DNA of 64,000 nt, from NCBI RefSeq assembly GCF_021568695.1, contig NZ_JAKGTI010000002.1:1-64000 (forward strand), written 5' to 3'. A program made the position numbers and the translations under genes. The notes beneath the pieces were generated by a model, which saw nothing but the letters and a program-made list of their open reading frames with translations, was not told where the DNA came from and did not search any database. Shown here piece after piece: positions 26,445 to 35,255 of this stretch (positions are counted from its first letter, which is position 1; every line of letters begins with the position of its first letter). Source of the stretch: Maritalea mediterranea (lineage in GTDB: Bacteria; Pseudomonadota; Alphaproteobacteria; Rhizobiales; Devosiaceae).

Positions 26445-27773
26445 TTAAGCGTGATGTTCATGCTGCCCCGGATCAGCCAGCCACTTGCCGAGATAGAAGC
26501 GTTCAAACACAAAAACAGCGGCGATGGCGACCCAAGCAATCACCACAATTGTGGGGTCCATTTCCAGTTTCACCAACGTGAAGGCGGCCAGCACAACGGC
26601 ATCAAATGTGAGGGCACACAGCAGGATGATTGACGAAGCGCCGATTTCTTTTCGCCGATAGCGGAAAACGCCCCAATGAACCGCCATATCCATCACCAGA
26701 TAGAAAAAGGCGCCGAGTGACGCAATACGGCTCAAATCAAAAAACATGGCCAAAAAGGACGCGGTGACCACTGTATAAACCAGCGTATGGCGTTGGATCG
26801 TGCCGCTCATGCCGAAATGGCTGTGGGGGATCATTTTCATATCGGTGAGCATGGCCAACATGCGGGAGACAGCAAAAATACTGGCAATCACGCCTGAGAC
26901 CGTCGCGATAACCGCCAGCAAGATCGTTAAGATAAACCCGACCTGCCCCAAGGCGGGCTCTGCAGCTTCGGCCAGCGCATAGTCTTTCGCCTCAATGATC
27001 CGATCAATTGGCAGGCTGGCATTCACTCCAAATGCGACGAGCAAATAGGCCGCGACACAGATCATGATTGAGATAAAAATGGCTCGGCCGACATTTTTGT
27101 GCGGGTCTTCAACTTCGGCGCCGCTATTGGTGATGGTGGTAAACCCCTTAAAGGCCAAAATACCAAAAGCAACGGAGGCAACAAAGCCAAATGCACTTGT
27201 TTGGGTGGGTTGTTTCACGATTGCAAAGTCAAACCCGCTGGCCCATAGCGCGGCGAAGCCAAATAGCGCGATCCCGGCAATTTTAAAGGCGGCCATGACG
27301 ATTGAGATCATGCCCACAGACCGGTTGCCGGCAATATTGACGATAAAGGCGAATATGATCACCCCGACGGCCAGTATGGGCACCAAAATGCCGCCGGAAA
27401 TGTCAAAAAACCGCAGCACATAGGTGGCAAATGTGCGGGCCACTAGACTCTCTGCGATTACCATGCTCAAGGCCATCAAAACAGCTGCCCCTGCCGCAAT
27501 GCCGCCCGCGCCATAGCATTTTTGCAAGATCATGCCGATGCCGCCTGCTGACGGCCAGGCGTTGGACATTTTGATGTAACTATAGGCGCTGAAAAGGGTG
27601 ACGATGGCCCCGATGATGAAGGCAAGCGGAAATAAATTGCCTGCCAGCTCGGCCATTTGTCCGGTAAGGGCAAAAATGCCGGCACCGATCATCACGCCGG
27701 TGCCCATGGCCACCGTGCCACTGAGAGAAAGGGAGTTGGCTTTATAGTCACCTTGGCGTCGGTCATCGTGCAT
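26445..27773 (-). CDS. APC-superfamily amino acid permease
   Basis: About 442 residues with roughly twelve hydrophobic segments. The first segment contains GTVAMGTGVMIGAGIFALTG, the glycine-rich break that binds the amino group of the substrate in APC transporters. Start ATG 27773 has AAGGA upstream; a TTG two codons earlier is less likely. It is a single gene, divergent from the copper operon, and its substrate cannot be assigned. Confidence 0.8.
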   Translation of the reverse strand: MHDDRRQGDYKANSLSLSGTVAMGTGVMIGAGIFALTGQMAELAGNLFPLAFIIGAIVTLFSAYSYIKMSNAWPSAGGIGMILQKCYGAGGIAAGAAVLMALSMVIAESLVARTFATYVLRFFDISGGILVPILAVGVIIFAFIVNIAGNRSVGMISIVMAAFKIAGIALFGFAALWASGFDFAIVKQPTQTSAFGFVASVAFGILAFKGFTTITNSGAEVEDPHKNVGRAIFISIMICVAAYLLVAFGVNASLPIDRIIEAKDYALAEAAEPALGQVGFILTILLAVIATVSGVIASIFAVSRMLAMLTDMKMIPHSHFGMSGTIQRHTLVYTVVTASFLAMFFDLSRIASLGAFFYLVMDMAVHWGVFRYRRKEIGASSIILLCALTFDAVVLAAFTLVKLEMDPTIVVIAWVAIAAVFVFERFYLGKWLADPGQHEHHA

Positions 27774-28051
27774 GATCAAAATCCTTCGTCCCTGTCAATA
27801 TACGCCACCACCATGCAACCTTCCAGCACTGGAAGGTCAAGCTATTGTGGCCGCGCGAAGCCGGCTTATGATGAAAAACCAATGGTTCAATGCCAATTCT
27901 GTGCAATATCTGCCCTTTTTTCACCCCATTGCTGCTGCAAAAGCAGGGCGAAGACCTGATGGATAGATTGACACGAAAATCGCCCTGTTTGATATTGGGC
28001 GGACTATTGGCAATCGGGCAACGATTCAGACCTGACAGGTGGTAAGCTGCA

Positions 28052-28402
28052 TTGAGTATCAACAGCCGCAAATATTTTGGATGGGCAAATGGACTTTTTC
28101 TGGCCCTGGCAATGCTGCTGACGCTGGCCACTGCATTACCCTCCAATGGTGAGATGTTGATCTATGGTGAGCATGAGCACCAGACAACATTTACGGCTGA
28201 GGCCCATGAACATGCGCCCGCCACCGGCTATGAAATAGGGTGCGATGATCGCTCCAGCCTGCATTGCGGGGCAAAAATTGCGATCGGCAATATGGGGTTT
28301 CCCAGCCTGATCGTGCCGACCGGGCCCACTTTTATCAAACAAAAATCACCTATTTTGATGGCTCGTGCCATCGCGCAAGACACGCCTCCACCCCGCCTCT
28401 GA
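28052..28402 (+). CDS. Small secreted His/Cys protein, DUF2946-like, heads the copper operon
   Basis: A 116-residue protein with one N-terminal hydrophobic segment (GLFLALAMLLTLATALP) and a histidine-rich part (GEHEHQTTFTAEAHEHAP) followed by CDDRSSLHC. It ends in TPPPRL. This layout is like the DUF2946 proteins commonly encoded in copper-resistance loci. The start is TTG at 28052, preceded by GGTGG; no ATG is in frame. It is 43 bases ahead of the cytochrome c' gene. Metal binding by the His and Cys residues is inference. Confidence 0.55.
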   Translation: MSINSRKYFGWANGLFLALAMLLTLATALPSNGEMLIYGEHEHQTTFTAEAHEHAPATGYEIGCDDRSSLHCGAKIAIGNMGFPSLIVPTGPTFIKQKSPILMARAIAQDTPPPRL

Positions 28403-28445
28403 TCGAGCAGCACATTTAAACGCTATTCGATTTAAAGAGGACAAA

Positions 28446-29066
28446 ATGAACAAAATTGAACTGACGATTGGCGCGGTGTTTTCGCTTGCGATCACCGGCG
28501 CGGCGCTGGCGCATGGCGGGGCCACCGGCATTGTAAAAGAGCGTATGGACGGCATGATGGCGATGGGCAAAGCGGTAAAATCGCTGTCCTCTATGATGCG
28601 CGGTGATGTCGACTATGACGAAGCCGCCGTTAAATCACATGCGCAAACCATTGAGGCTCATGGGGGGGAAGCATTGGTCAGCCTGTTTCCAGAAGGCAGT
28701 GACGGCGCGCCGTCTGAGGCCAAACCGGAGATCTGGTCAGAGCCGGCCGAATTTGAAGCACTGGCGACCCAACTCAAAACCTATGCCGTTGCCCTGCAGG
28801 CCGCGGCCCCTAATGGCCTGATGATGCAAGAGCAGGACCAAACGGACATGATGGGCGGATCCGGCATGATGAGTGGCTCCTCCATGATGGAGAGCAGCGA
28901 CATGATGGGGAACGATAATGGGATGATGAGTGGCTCTGGCATGATGGGCAATCGACCCATGATGGCCCCCGAACAATTGGCCGAAATGCCCGCTGACGGA
29001 GTGTTCAATATGTTGGCGCAAACCTGCGCCAGCTGCCATGCCAAATATCGGGCAGAGCAAAAATAA
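28446..29066 (+). CDS. Cytochrome c' family protein with methionine-rich insert
   Basis: A 206-residue periplasmic protein with a signal peptide ending ALA. Helices of the cytochrome c' four-helix bundle begin with TGIVKERMDGMMAMGKAVKSL, and the haem motif CASCH is at 194-198 close to the C-terminus, as expected. Between helix three and the haem helix lies an unusual segment, 126-173, with eight Met-Met pairs separated by Gly, Ser and Asp. Such MM/MxxM runs bind Cu(I) in CopA-, CusA- and PcoA-like proteins, so this cytochrome may also bind or sense copper. ATG at 28446 has AGGACAAA upstream; its stop overlaps the next start (TAATG). Confidence 0.75.
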   Translation: MNKIELTIGAVFSLAITGAALAHGGATGIVKERMDGMMAMGKAVKSLSSMMRGDVDYDEAAVKSHAQTIEAHGGEALVSLFPEGSDGAPSEAKPEIWSEPAEFEALATQLKTYAVALQAAAPNGLMMQEQDQTDMMGGSGMMSGSSMMESSDMMGNDNGMMSGSGMMGNRPMMAPEQLAEMPADGVFNMLAQTCASCHAKYRAEQK

Positions 29067-29971
29067 TGCGCAAGAAAACAATTGTGTTTTTTGCAGGCGC
29101 GGCGGCTTTTGCCGTCGTGTCTGCCCTTGCCGTGATGCTCTGGCCCATCGGCAAAGAACCGCAACTTGAAACGCTTGAAGGCAACGCCCAGCGCGGTGCT
29201 TATCTGGCACGCATGTCGGGCTGTATCGCCTGCCACACGGATGCCGAAAATGGCGGCGCTCCGTTGGCAGGGGGCGTGGAGTTGGCGACCGAATTCGGCA
29301 CCTTTTATTCCCCCAACCTCACCATGTCTGCACAGCACGGCATGGGGGAGTGGACAATTGAGATGTTTGCCAAAGCCGTTCGCCAAGGGGTCTCGCCCGA
29401 TGGCGAGCCCTATTATCCGTCATTCCCCTATCCGTTCTATGCCAAGCTGACCGATCAGGACATTGCTGATCTTTGGGCGGCTTTTCAAACGGTGCCGGGT
29501 GTGGATGAGCCGTCAAAACCGCACCAGATGAGGTTTCCATATAATATGCGGGCGGGCCTCAAAGTGTGGCGTGCCGCTTTTCTGAATCCGAAACCCTTTG
29601 AGCCAGATCCATCGCAATCCAAGGCCTGGAATCGCGGCAAATATATCGTTGAAGGCCCGGCCCATTGCGGCGCCTGTCACACACCCCGCAATTTTGCCGG
29701 TGCGCGAGAAGCCAGCTTCAAGTTTCAGGGCGCCGACAAACTGCCCGACGGCGGAAAATCACCGTCCATTCATAGCTTTGCATTGAAGGAAAAGGGATGG
29801 ACCCAGTCGACGCTTGCCTATGCCCTTAAAAGTGGCATCAAGCCAGACGGGGATGTGTTTGGCGGATCAATGGTGGAGGTCGTGCGCGATGGCACGTCCT
29901 TTTTAACGCCGCAGGACTTAGAGGCCATCGCCACTTATCTGGTAGGAGCAAATGACGATGCAGCTCAATAG
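29066..29971 (+). CDS. Membrane-anchored diheme cytochrome c
   Basis: A 301-residue protein with one N-terminal membrane anchor (IVFFAGAAAFAVVSALAVMLWP) and two class I cytochrome c domains, haem motifs CIACH (53-57) and CGACH (201-205). The layout is that of the electron-acceptor subunits of periplasmic alcohol or aldehyde dehydrogenases. Here it lies between the cytochrome c' gene and the multicopper oxidase, so it could pass electrons between oxidase and respiratory chain. It overlaps both neighbours (1 and about 14 bases), which indicates tight coupling. Confidence 0.8.
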   Translation: MRKKTIVFFAGAAAFAVVSALAVMLWPIGKEPQLETLEGNAQRGAYLARMSGCIACHTDAENGGAPLAGGVELATEFGTFYSPNLTMSAQHGMGEWTIEMFAKAVRQGVSPDGEPYYPSFPYPFYAKLTDQDIADLWAAFQTVPGVDEPSKPHQMRFPYNMRAGLKVWRAAFLNPKPFEPDPSQSKAWNRGKYIVEGPAHCGACHTPRNFAGAREASFKFQGADKLPDGGKSPSIHSFALKEKGWTQSTLAYALKSGIKPDGDVFGGSMVEVVRDGTSFLTPQDLEAIATYLVGANDDAAQ

Positions 29972-31364
29972 ACGGCAAATGTTAAAATGGATGGGTGCGA
30001 CCACCTCACTTGCCTTGGGCCAGCCTGCGCTTTTCGCGCGGGCTGCCACCGGCACCGAGATTGAGCTGGAAGCCGCCCCTGTGATGCACAAGCTGCATCA
30101 TGCCCCCGAAGCGCAAGCCTCCACCCTGTGGGGGTATGATGGGCAGGTGACCGGGCCAACTTTGCGATTCCGGCAAGGGGAGAAAGTGACCATTCACTTC
30201 ACCAACAATCTGCCGGAACCCACATCCATTCACTGGCACGGTTTGCGCATCGCCAACGCCATGGACGGTGTGTCCGGCCTCACGCAGGAACCTGTGCAAC
30301 CGGGCGAAAGCTTCACCTATGAGTTCGTCGCGCCGGATGCGGGCACCTATTGGTATCACGCGCATCACAAAAGCTGGGAACAAGTGGCGCGTGGGCTTTA
30401 CGGTGGCCTGATCATTGATCCGGCGGAAGGTGAGATTTTGCCAGAGACGCAAGATCATTTAGTGATTATGGATGATTGGCGTTTGAATGAAACTGGCCGT
30501 TTCGATGCGGCCAGTTTGGGCGCGCCGATGGATTGGAGCCATGACGGGCGCTTGGGCAATTGGCTCACGGTCAATGGTGAAAGCCTGCCGCGCTTTTCTC
30601 TTTGCAAGGGCGCATCGCACCTGTTGCGCCTGGTCAATGCCAGCAACTCCCGCATCATGGAAATAGACCCGGAAAGATTTGGCGGCAAGATCATCAGCTT
30701 TGATGGCCAGGCCCTACCAAATGCGCCAACAGCATTGGGATATAAGCCCCTCTTGCTGGGGCCGGCACAGCGGGTGGATATTTTGGTGGAGCCACAAGAA
30801 AGCTTCACGCTGGAAGAACTGTCGCGCGAGCCCTTCGCGTTCTGTTTTTTTGACGTGACCACGCCATGTGAAAACGTCGCGCCCTTTGTGCCGCCAAGGC
30901 CCAATCCGCTGCCCGTGCCTGCCAAGGCCAACCGCTTCAAGTTTGACCTGCGCATGACCGGCGGGGCAATGGGACGACTTGGCGATATTGTCTATCAGGG
31001 CGAAAAAATGCAGCGCGGTGATTTTCAGCGCACCAAGCAATTCTGGGCGTTTAACAATGTGGCCAATTTAGCAGAAGAACCGCTCTTCACGGTGAAGCAG
31101 GGTGAAGCCGTAGAGTTGAATGTGATCAATGAAACCGCCTTTATGCATGCGATGCACGTGCATGGGCATCACTTTCTGGTTGAAGACCGCGATGGCAATG
31201 GTGTCGAGTTTGACCCCTTGTGGCGCGACACATTTCTCATTGGCACCCAACAATCGACCCAAATTGCCTTTGTAGCGGATAATCCGGGCAAATGGCTTTT
31301 CCATTGCCACATGTTGGAACATGCTGCCTCGGGCATGAATGCCTGGTTTCAGGTGGAAGGCTAA
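29958..31364 (+). CDS. Periplasmic multicopper oxidase (CueO/CopA-like laccase)
   Basis: A 468-residue oxidase with a Tat-type signal (NRRQMLKWMGATTSLALG). All four copper-ligand motifs are present: HWHG, WYHAHH, HVHGHH and HCHMLEHAASGM near the C-terminus, the last giving the type 1 copper with axial Met. It should oxidise Cu(I) or organic substrates with oxygen. Start: ATG at 29958 fits AGGAG at 29944-29948 better than the ATG two codons upstream. There is no long Met-rich loop inside the oxidase, and the Met-rich segment occurs instead in the cytochrome c' of the same operon. Copper tolerance is the likely role. Confidence 0.85.
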   Translation: MQLNRRQMLKWMGATTSLALGQPALFARAATGTEIELEAAPVMHKLHHAPEAQASTLWGYDGQVTGPTLRFRQGEKVTIHFTNNLPEPTSIHWHGLRIANAMDGVSGLTQEPVQPGESFTYEFVAPDAGTYWYHAHHKSWEQVARGLYGGLIIDPAEGEILPETQDHLVIMDDWRLNETGRFDAASLGAPMDWSHDGRLGNWLTVNGESLPRFSLCKGASHLLRLVNASNSRIMEIDPERFGGKIISFDGQALPNAPTALGYKPLLLGPAQRVDILVEPQESFTLEELSREPFAFCFFDVTTPCENVAPFVPPRPNPLPVPAKANRFKFDLRMTGGAMGRLGDIVYQGEKMQRGDFQRTKQFWAFNNVANLAEEPLFTVKQGEAVELNVINETAFMHAMHVHGHHFLVEDRDGNGVEFDPLWRDTFLIGTQQSTQIAFVADNPGKWLFHCHMLEHAASGMNAWFQVEG

Positions 31365-31418
31365 GAAGCACTTATGATTTCACTGGAAATGCGAGTCCGT
31401 GGCGGTTAGATTATCGTT

Positions 31419-31742
31419 ATGCTACGCACCTTTACCCTTATGGTCACAGCTATATTGTTGTTGGGCCAGCTCAGCATGGCAACAAGTGCAGCGCAAGGCA
31501 AAGGCTTTGCGTTGGCAAGCGTGCTGGAGCAAGGGGTGGAAAAGGCCCATGGTTGTTGCGACGACGCCAAGGCGGCTCTTGATGCGAAAGACTACGCGAG
31601 CGATTGTGTGCATGCCATATTAGGTGAGTTGGCTTTGATGCTTTCCCCAAGCCCGGTTGAAGCCAACACGCCGTTTTTGGGCGCAATGCGCCCTATTCAG
31701 GAGTGGCCAAACGGCCCCCCACCCATATTAAACCGCATTTAA
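31419..31742 (+). CDS. Small secreted cysteine protein closing the copper operon
   Basis: A 107-residue protein with signal peptide (LMVTAILLLGQLSMATSA) and then HGCCDDAKAAL and SDCVHAIL, four cysteine/histidine-bearing sites suited to metal binding. It ends in a Pro-rich tail (GPPPILNRI) resembling the end of the 28052 protein, so both may be DUF2946-like. It follows the oxidase gene after 54 bases. Confidence 0.5.
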   Translation: MLRTFTLMVTAILLLGQLSMATSAAQGKGFALASVLEQGVEKAHGCCDDAKAALDAKDYASDCVHAILGELALMLSPSPVEANTPFLGAMRPIQEWPNGPPPILNRI

Positions 31743-31830
31743 AGTCACCTTTTGATGTCGGAAAGCCTGCGCTGTTTATGCTCCTACCAAAGGGCACTTC
31801 GCGCACGGCCTATTTATATATGTGGTAAAA

Positions 31831-32379
31831 ATGAACTCATCTCAATTCTCGCCAGAACGGCGACATATGCTTAAAGCCGCTGGCGCCTTCGCGCTGACCA
31901 GTGTGCTCGCCGGGTGCACAACAACAGCCGGTGAAGCACCAGATTTAAGCGCGGCAAAAGCTCTTTATGGGCCCTTGCCCAAAGAGCGCTTCCCAATCGC
32001 CGCGCTGCCTGTGGAAAAGATCGACCCGCAATATTATCGCCAAACCGTGCGGTACCGTACTAAGGAACCCGTTGGCACAATCATTGTCGATACGTCTTCT
32101 TTTTTCCTCTATCTTGTGCAGCCGGACAACAAAGCCATTCGATATGGTGTCGGTTTGGGGCGGGCCGGTTTTTCTTGGTCCGGCCGCGCTTTGGTTCAGT
32201 GGAAACGAAAATGGCCGACATGGACACCGCCTGCGGAAATGATCAAACGGGAACCCCATCTGGCCAAATATAGTCACGAGAATGGCGGCATGGCACCTGG
32301 ACTTAAAAACCCTCTTGGAGCGCGGGCGCTATATATTTTTAAGAACGGCAAAGACAAGTCCAGATGCCGTCGTCGCTGA
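31831..32379 (+). pseudogene. L,D-transpeptidase (YkuD family) lipoprotein, catalytic end lost
   Basis: The frame starts with a signal with a twin-arginine-like motif and a lipobox (RRHMLKAAGAFALTSVLAGC), followed by the front half of a YkuD L,D-transpeptidase: GTIIVDTSSFFLYLV, RYGVGLGRAGFSWSG, and NPLGARALYIFKNGKD. Here the family expects a HGT motif and then the catalytic SxGCxR, but from about position 32356 the sequence turns into unrelated Arg/Cys codons and stops. The catalytic Cys is therefore missing and the product cannot cross-link peptidoglycan. The break is the left boundary of the island. Confidence 0.75.
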
Positions 32380-33172
32380 GGACGAGGATGTTGGGGAGCG
32401 CGAAAGAACAGCTGACGATGATGCTTATATACTTGGACTAGATGACTTCGAGAGGTCACTCGATCACATGATCAATGATGCCGCGGATAGCCCCGAATCG
32501 CTCAAAGCTCTGCTGGTGATCCAACTTGAAGTTGGCATGTGGATGCGTCTTCACCGCCTAGATGATTTTGATGGAGCGCGCGAGTTCTTGGGTCAATGGT
32601 TCATCAATGCGAGCAAACGCGGCCTAGCCAATGAAGATAGCGTGTCTGCTTTGACGCAGCACATCTTCACAACCGCTGCGATCCTTTCCGCATTCGCCGA
32701 TAGCCCAGCCGACGCCGCACAGTTGGTCGCCCTGCACGATGCATTGGAGAGATTCTGTTCTCGTGCCGTTGGTAAAGAGCTGGCCATTGGAAGTCTCGTA
32801 TCCGATCCGAAAACAGGATTCGCATCCACGCTCCTACCCGAGCTTGATACACACGCACTGAAAGCCGCGCTCATAGACGTGTTGACGACAAAAACACGTC
32901 GCCGCCAGCTTGAAGATGCGCTTTACCTTGCAGAGCGAAGAAAAGTCATTCCCAAAAACTGGGAGGTATTTGCTTCACCCATCGGTCGATCCCTCCATGC
33001 CAAACTGTCAAAACCTAACTGGAAGCAGCAGGTAAAGCGTGCCATTCCGAATTATCACGCATGTAGCCACTGTTGGTGCAGTTACCCGGTGCATGAACTC
33101 AATCAGCTCCGACGTCAGAGGATTGGTCACTGCATCCAGTGTCAAAAATACTCATTGGATCTAGAGCCATGA
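32282..33172 (+). CDS. Unknown protein with C-terminal zinc ribbon, first island gene, 5' end uncertain
   Basis: The frame is open from an ATG at 32282, but the first 25 codons are out-of-frame transpeptidase sequence; island-derived sequence begins near 32356 (SPDAVVAEDEDVG). It is helical and acidic at the front and ends with CSHCWCSYP...HCIQCQKY, a four-cysteine zinc ribbon. The gene may have lost its own start and first part when the junction formed; ATG at 32468 is an internal alternative. Its stop overlaps the next ATG (ATGA), so the two proteins are likely made together. No family recognised. Confidence 0.5.
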   Translation: MAAWHLDLKTLLERGRYIFLRTAKTSPDAVVAEDEDVGERERTADDDAYILGLDDFERSLDHMINDAADSPESLKALLVIQLEVGMWMRLHRLDDFDGAREFLGQWFINASKRGLANEDSVSALTQHIFTTAAILSAFADSPADAAQLVALHDALERFCSRAVGKELAIGSLVSDPKTGFASTLLPELDTHALKAALIDVLTTKTRRRQLEDALYLAERRKVIPKNWEVFASPIGRSLHAKLSKPNWKQQVKRAIPNYHACSHCWCSYPVHELNQLRRQRIGHCIQCQKYSLDLEP

Positions 33173-34782
33173 ATATAGAACTTCCACAGAAGCCTTTTTT
33201 TCTTGCTCCGCTTGATCGCGAAAACAGCGGTGTTGATTTTTTGGGTCTGCGCCAAGCTAATCTTGACATGATGGGAGAGATGATCCCCTCTATCAACAAC
33301 GTGACCTCTTATATTCGTCCATTCTCGCTTATGTCGTGGGTTTACTGGAAGTTTCACGACCTCTGCGAAGAAGCTGGAATTGAAGAAGCAAACAGTGATG
33401 ATCTGAAGCTTTTCCGCGAAAGAATAGAAGTGCTGTTCACATGGGGTGCGAGCCACCACGAAACATCCGAGCGTATTCCAGGCATTTGGGCCACGCCTCC
33501 GCCAGACAAGGATGGCGTAAAACCGCTAAGCTTTGACGCTTGGGGCCGCGTGCAGAGCAGTACAAGTTTGATTGCCGCTCTTTGGTACGGACCTGCGCTA
33601 AAAACGGTAACAGGACTAGGATTTCTATCGCCCATTCCAGGACGCAGAGGATTCTTTAGGGTATCAAGCGCAGGCGCAGCTTTGGCACAATCATTGGACA
33701 AGAAACTTCGTGAGGATGGAGGGCGGTATGATCGTCTGTTGGCAACGCTTGATCCCGTCGAGGCAAACAAAGGCGATGCCATCGCCTTATGGTCACTTTG
33801 GTCTCCCGAAACGGTTGAACACAAAGAAATGGCGATATTCTCAAGCGCCCTGATGACTGAAGAGGCTGTTGGTTTGAACGATACATTGCTCAGCAAGCGC
33901 AGCACGACCCTCTCTCTCGCGCGCCATCATTTGCAAGAGGCGGGCACTCCACAGAGCATTCCAGAGATCAGACGAGGTATGTGCTTCTCCATTCGTACCG
34001 ATGGCTCCACGTATGATATCCCAGCCGTGCTGGAGAAATGCCGCCGAAAATGGCTCACGCTTCAAATGCGACAACTACAACGACTTGCCTTGGAAACGCT
34101 ACTCGGCTGGTGCGAAGATCAGATACTTCGCCACGACGTCGTCGATCCGTCGGCGATGGCTTCGCAATTCAAAACCTTATGGACACCCACCGATTTCGGT
34201 CTCGGCGAAGACAGAACCCTTGCAGAACTGATCAACGAACTGGATGCCAAGTCCAACTCAGTTGAGAATTTCATTGGAGCCATCAACAAACATGATCTTC
34301 CTGATCCCTTTTCGATCATGGCAGAAATCACCGATAAGTCTCGGCTGCGTGACCCAGATGCTGCAGCCTCGTGCTTCTTCGGGCTTCTCCAGTGTGCTTC
34401 GTTTGCAGGAGCGGAAAACGCCCCAGCGGACATGATACAACTCGGCACTGCGCCGCGCTTATCTCTTATTGTACTTCGAAACAGATTGACCGGTCTCGAA
34501 AATGTCAACATCGCGGAAGCCTTTGAGTACATTATGGAGGCCACGGTAATCAGCCAGCACTTCTCAACGGCTGTAAACCGTTTTGACGGCCGCAACCAAC
34601 GCTTGAGGCTTGCCATTGAAGAAACCGGACTGACAGCCCTCGTAAGCTCTCCGTGGAAACCGACGGTTACGGAGGATCGCCTCGCGATGCTTCTTTCCCT
34701 CTCCGCACAATGTGGCCTTGTCAGTAAGAATTCTGACGGAGAATTTCTCAGCAATGAGGGGATTGAGAATGCGAGCATATAG
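33169..34782 (+). CDS. Large island protein of unknown function, candidate defence component
   Basis: A 537-residue cytosolic protein. The start is ATG 33169, overlapping the preceding stop by 4 bases. Near the N-terminus it has FLGLRQANLDMMGEMI followed by SINNVTSYIRPFSLMSWVYW, a block reminiscent of the start of DUF6361-like proteins found in phage-defence loci (GLR...NVT...R...F...W). The rest is helical with no Walker, nuclease or membrane motif that I can name. It lies between the zinc-ribbon gene and the DUF2971 relic. The link to defence is inference from the context and this weak resemblance only. Confidence 0.55.
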   Translation: MNIELPQKPFFLAPLDRENSGVDFLGLRQANLDMMGEMIPSINNVTSYIRPFSLMSWVYWKFHDLCEEAGIEEANSDDLKLFRERIEVLFTWGASHHETSERIPGIWATPPPDKDGVKPLSFDAWGRVQSSTSLIAALWYGPALKTVTGLGFLSPIPGRRGFFRVSSAGAALAQSLDKKLREDGGRYDRLLATLDPVEANKGDAIALWSLWSPETVEHKEMAIFSSALMTEEAVGLNDTLLSKRSTTLSLARHHLQEAGTPQSIPEIRRGMCFSIRTDGSTYDIPAVLEKCRRKWLTLQMRQLQRLALETLLGWCEDQILRHDVVDPSAMASQFKTLWTPTDFGLGEDRTLAELINELDAKSNSVENFIGAINKHDLPDPFSIMAEITDKSRLRDPDAAASCFFGLLQCASFAGAENAPADMIQLGTAPRLSLIVLRNRLTGLENVNIAEAFEYIMEATVISQHFSTAVNRFDGRNQRLRLAIEETGLTALVSSPWKPTVTEDRLAMLLSLSAQCGLVSKNSDGEFLSNEGIENASI

Positions 34783-35255
34783 GTATCGATCAGCGAAGAA
34801 CAATGAATTTACACTAGATATTGTTCCGAGCAACCGACCTTATTGTGCGGATAGGACGAGCCTGAATAATCCAATGGAGGGTATATTTGCTCATTCATAG
34901 AGCAGACATAGGAATGAAGCACAATGTATCGTCAAAGACGTTGGCTCCGAAAAGAAGTCGATTTAAAATCTGCCCTCTATAAGTTGATTTTCAGTCGCAT
35001 TTGCTCTGGTCGCATTACGCCGATAGATTCAACGGCCTTACCGCAGAAGTTGACCTACCCAGCAACAATCCCGTCATCAATCCGATTGAACATAGCGGGG
35101 CATTTGCTTTCTTGAATATGAATTAGGTCCAAGCTGAAGATGAAGCCTCAAGGACGACATTGTTTTCAAAATATGACGAATGGGAATACGATCGCGGAAT
35201 CCGAATACCGAACAACACACTATATTTTCAACTCGAAAGCCCACAAACACGATAG
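34769..35255 (+). pseudogene. Broken DUF2971-family gene
   Basis: ATG 34769, overlapping the preceding gene by 14 bases, begins YRYRSAKNNEF...LNNPMEG, the typical N-terminus of DUF2971 proteins (YKYR ... NDPFE). The frame ends at TAG 34898. A second frame, from about 34950, gives FKICPL, a stop, then LLWSHYADRFNGL, a TAG at 35124, and SKYDEWEYDRGIRI, matching the (L/M)WSHYAD and K-x-x-W-x-Y-E-x-E-x-R blocks of the same family. So one gene has been inactivated by a frameshift or small deletion and three stops. DUF2971 genes are frequent in defence islands; their function is not established. Confidence 0.65.

Noticed and set aside
34924-35115. Small open frame of 63 codons in the island
   Set aside because: It overlaps the DUF2971 relic in a different frame and has no similarity of its own; the relic explains the sequence better.
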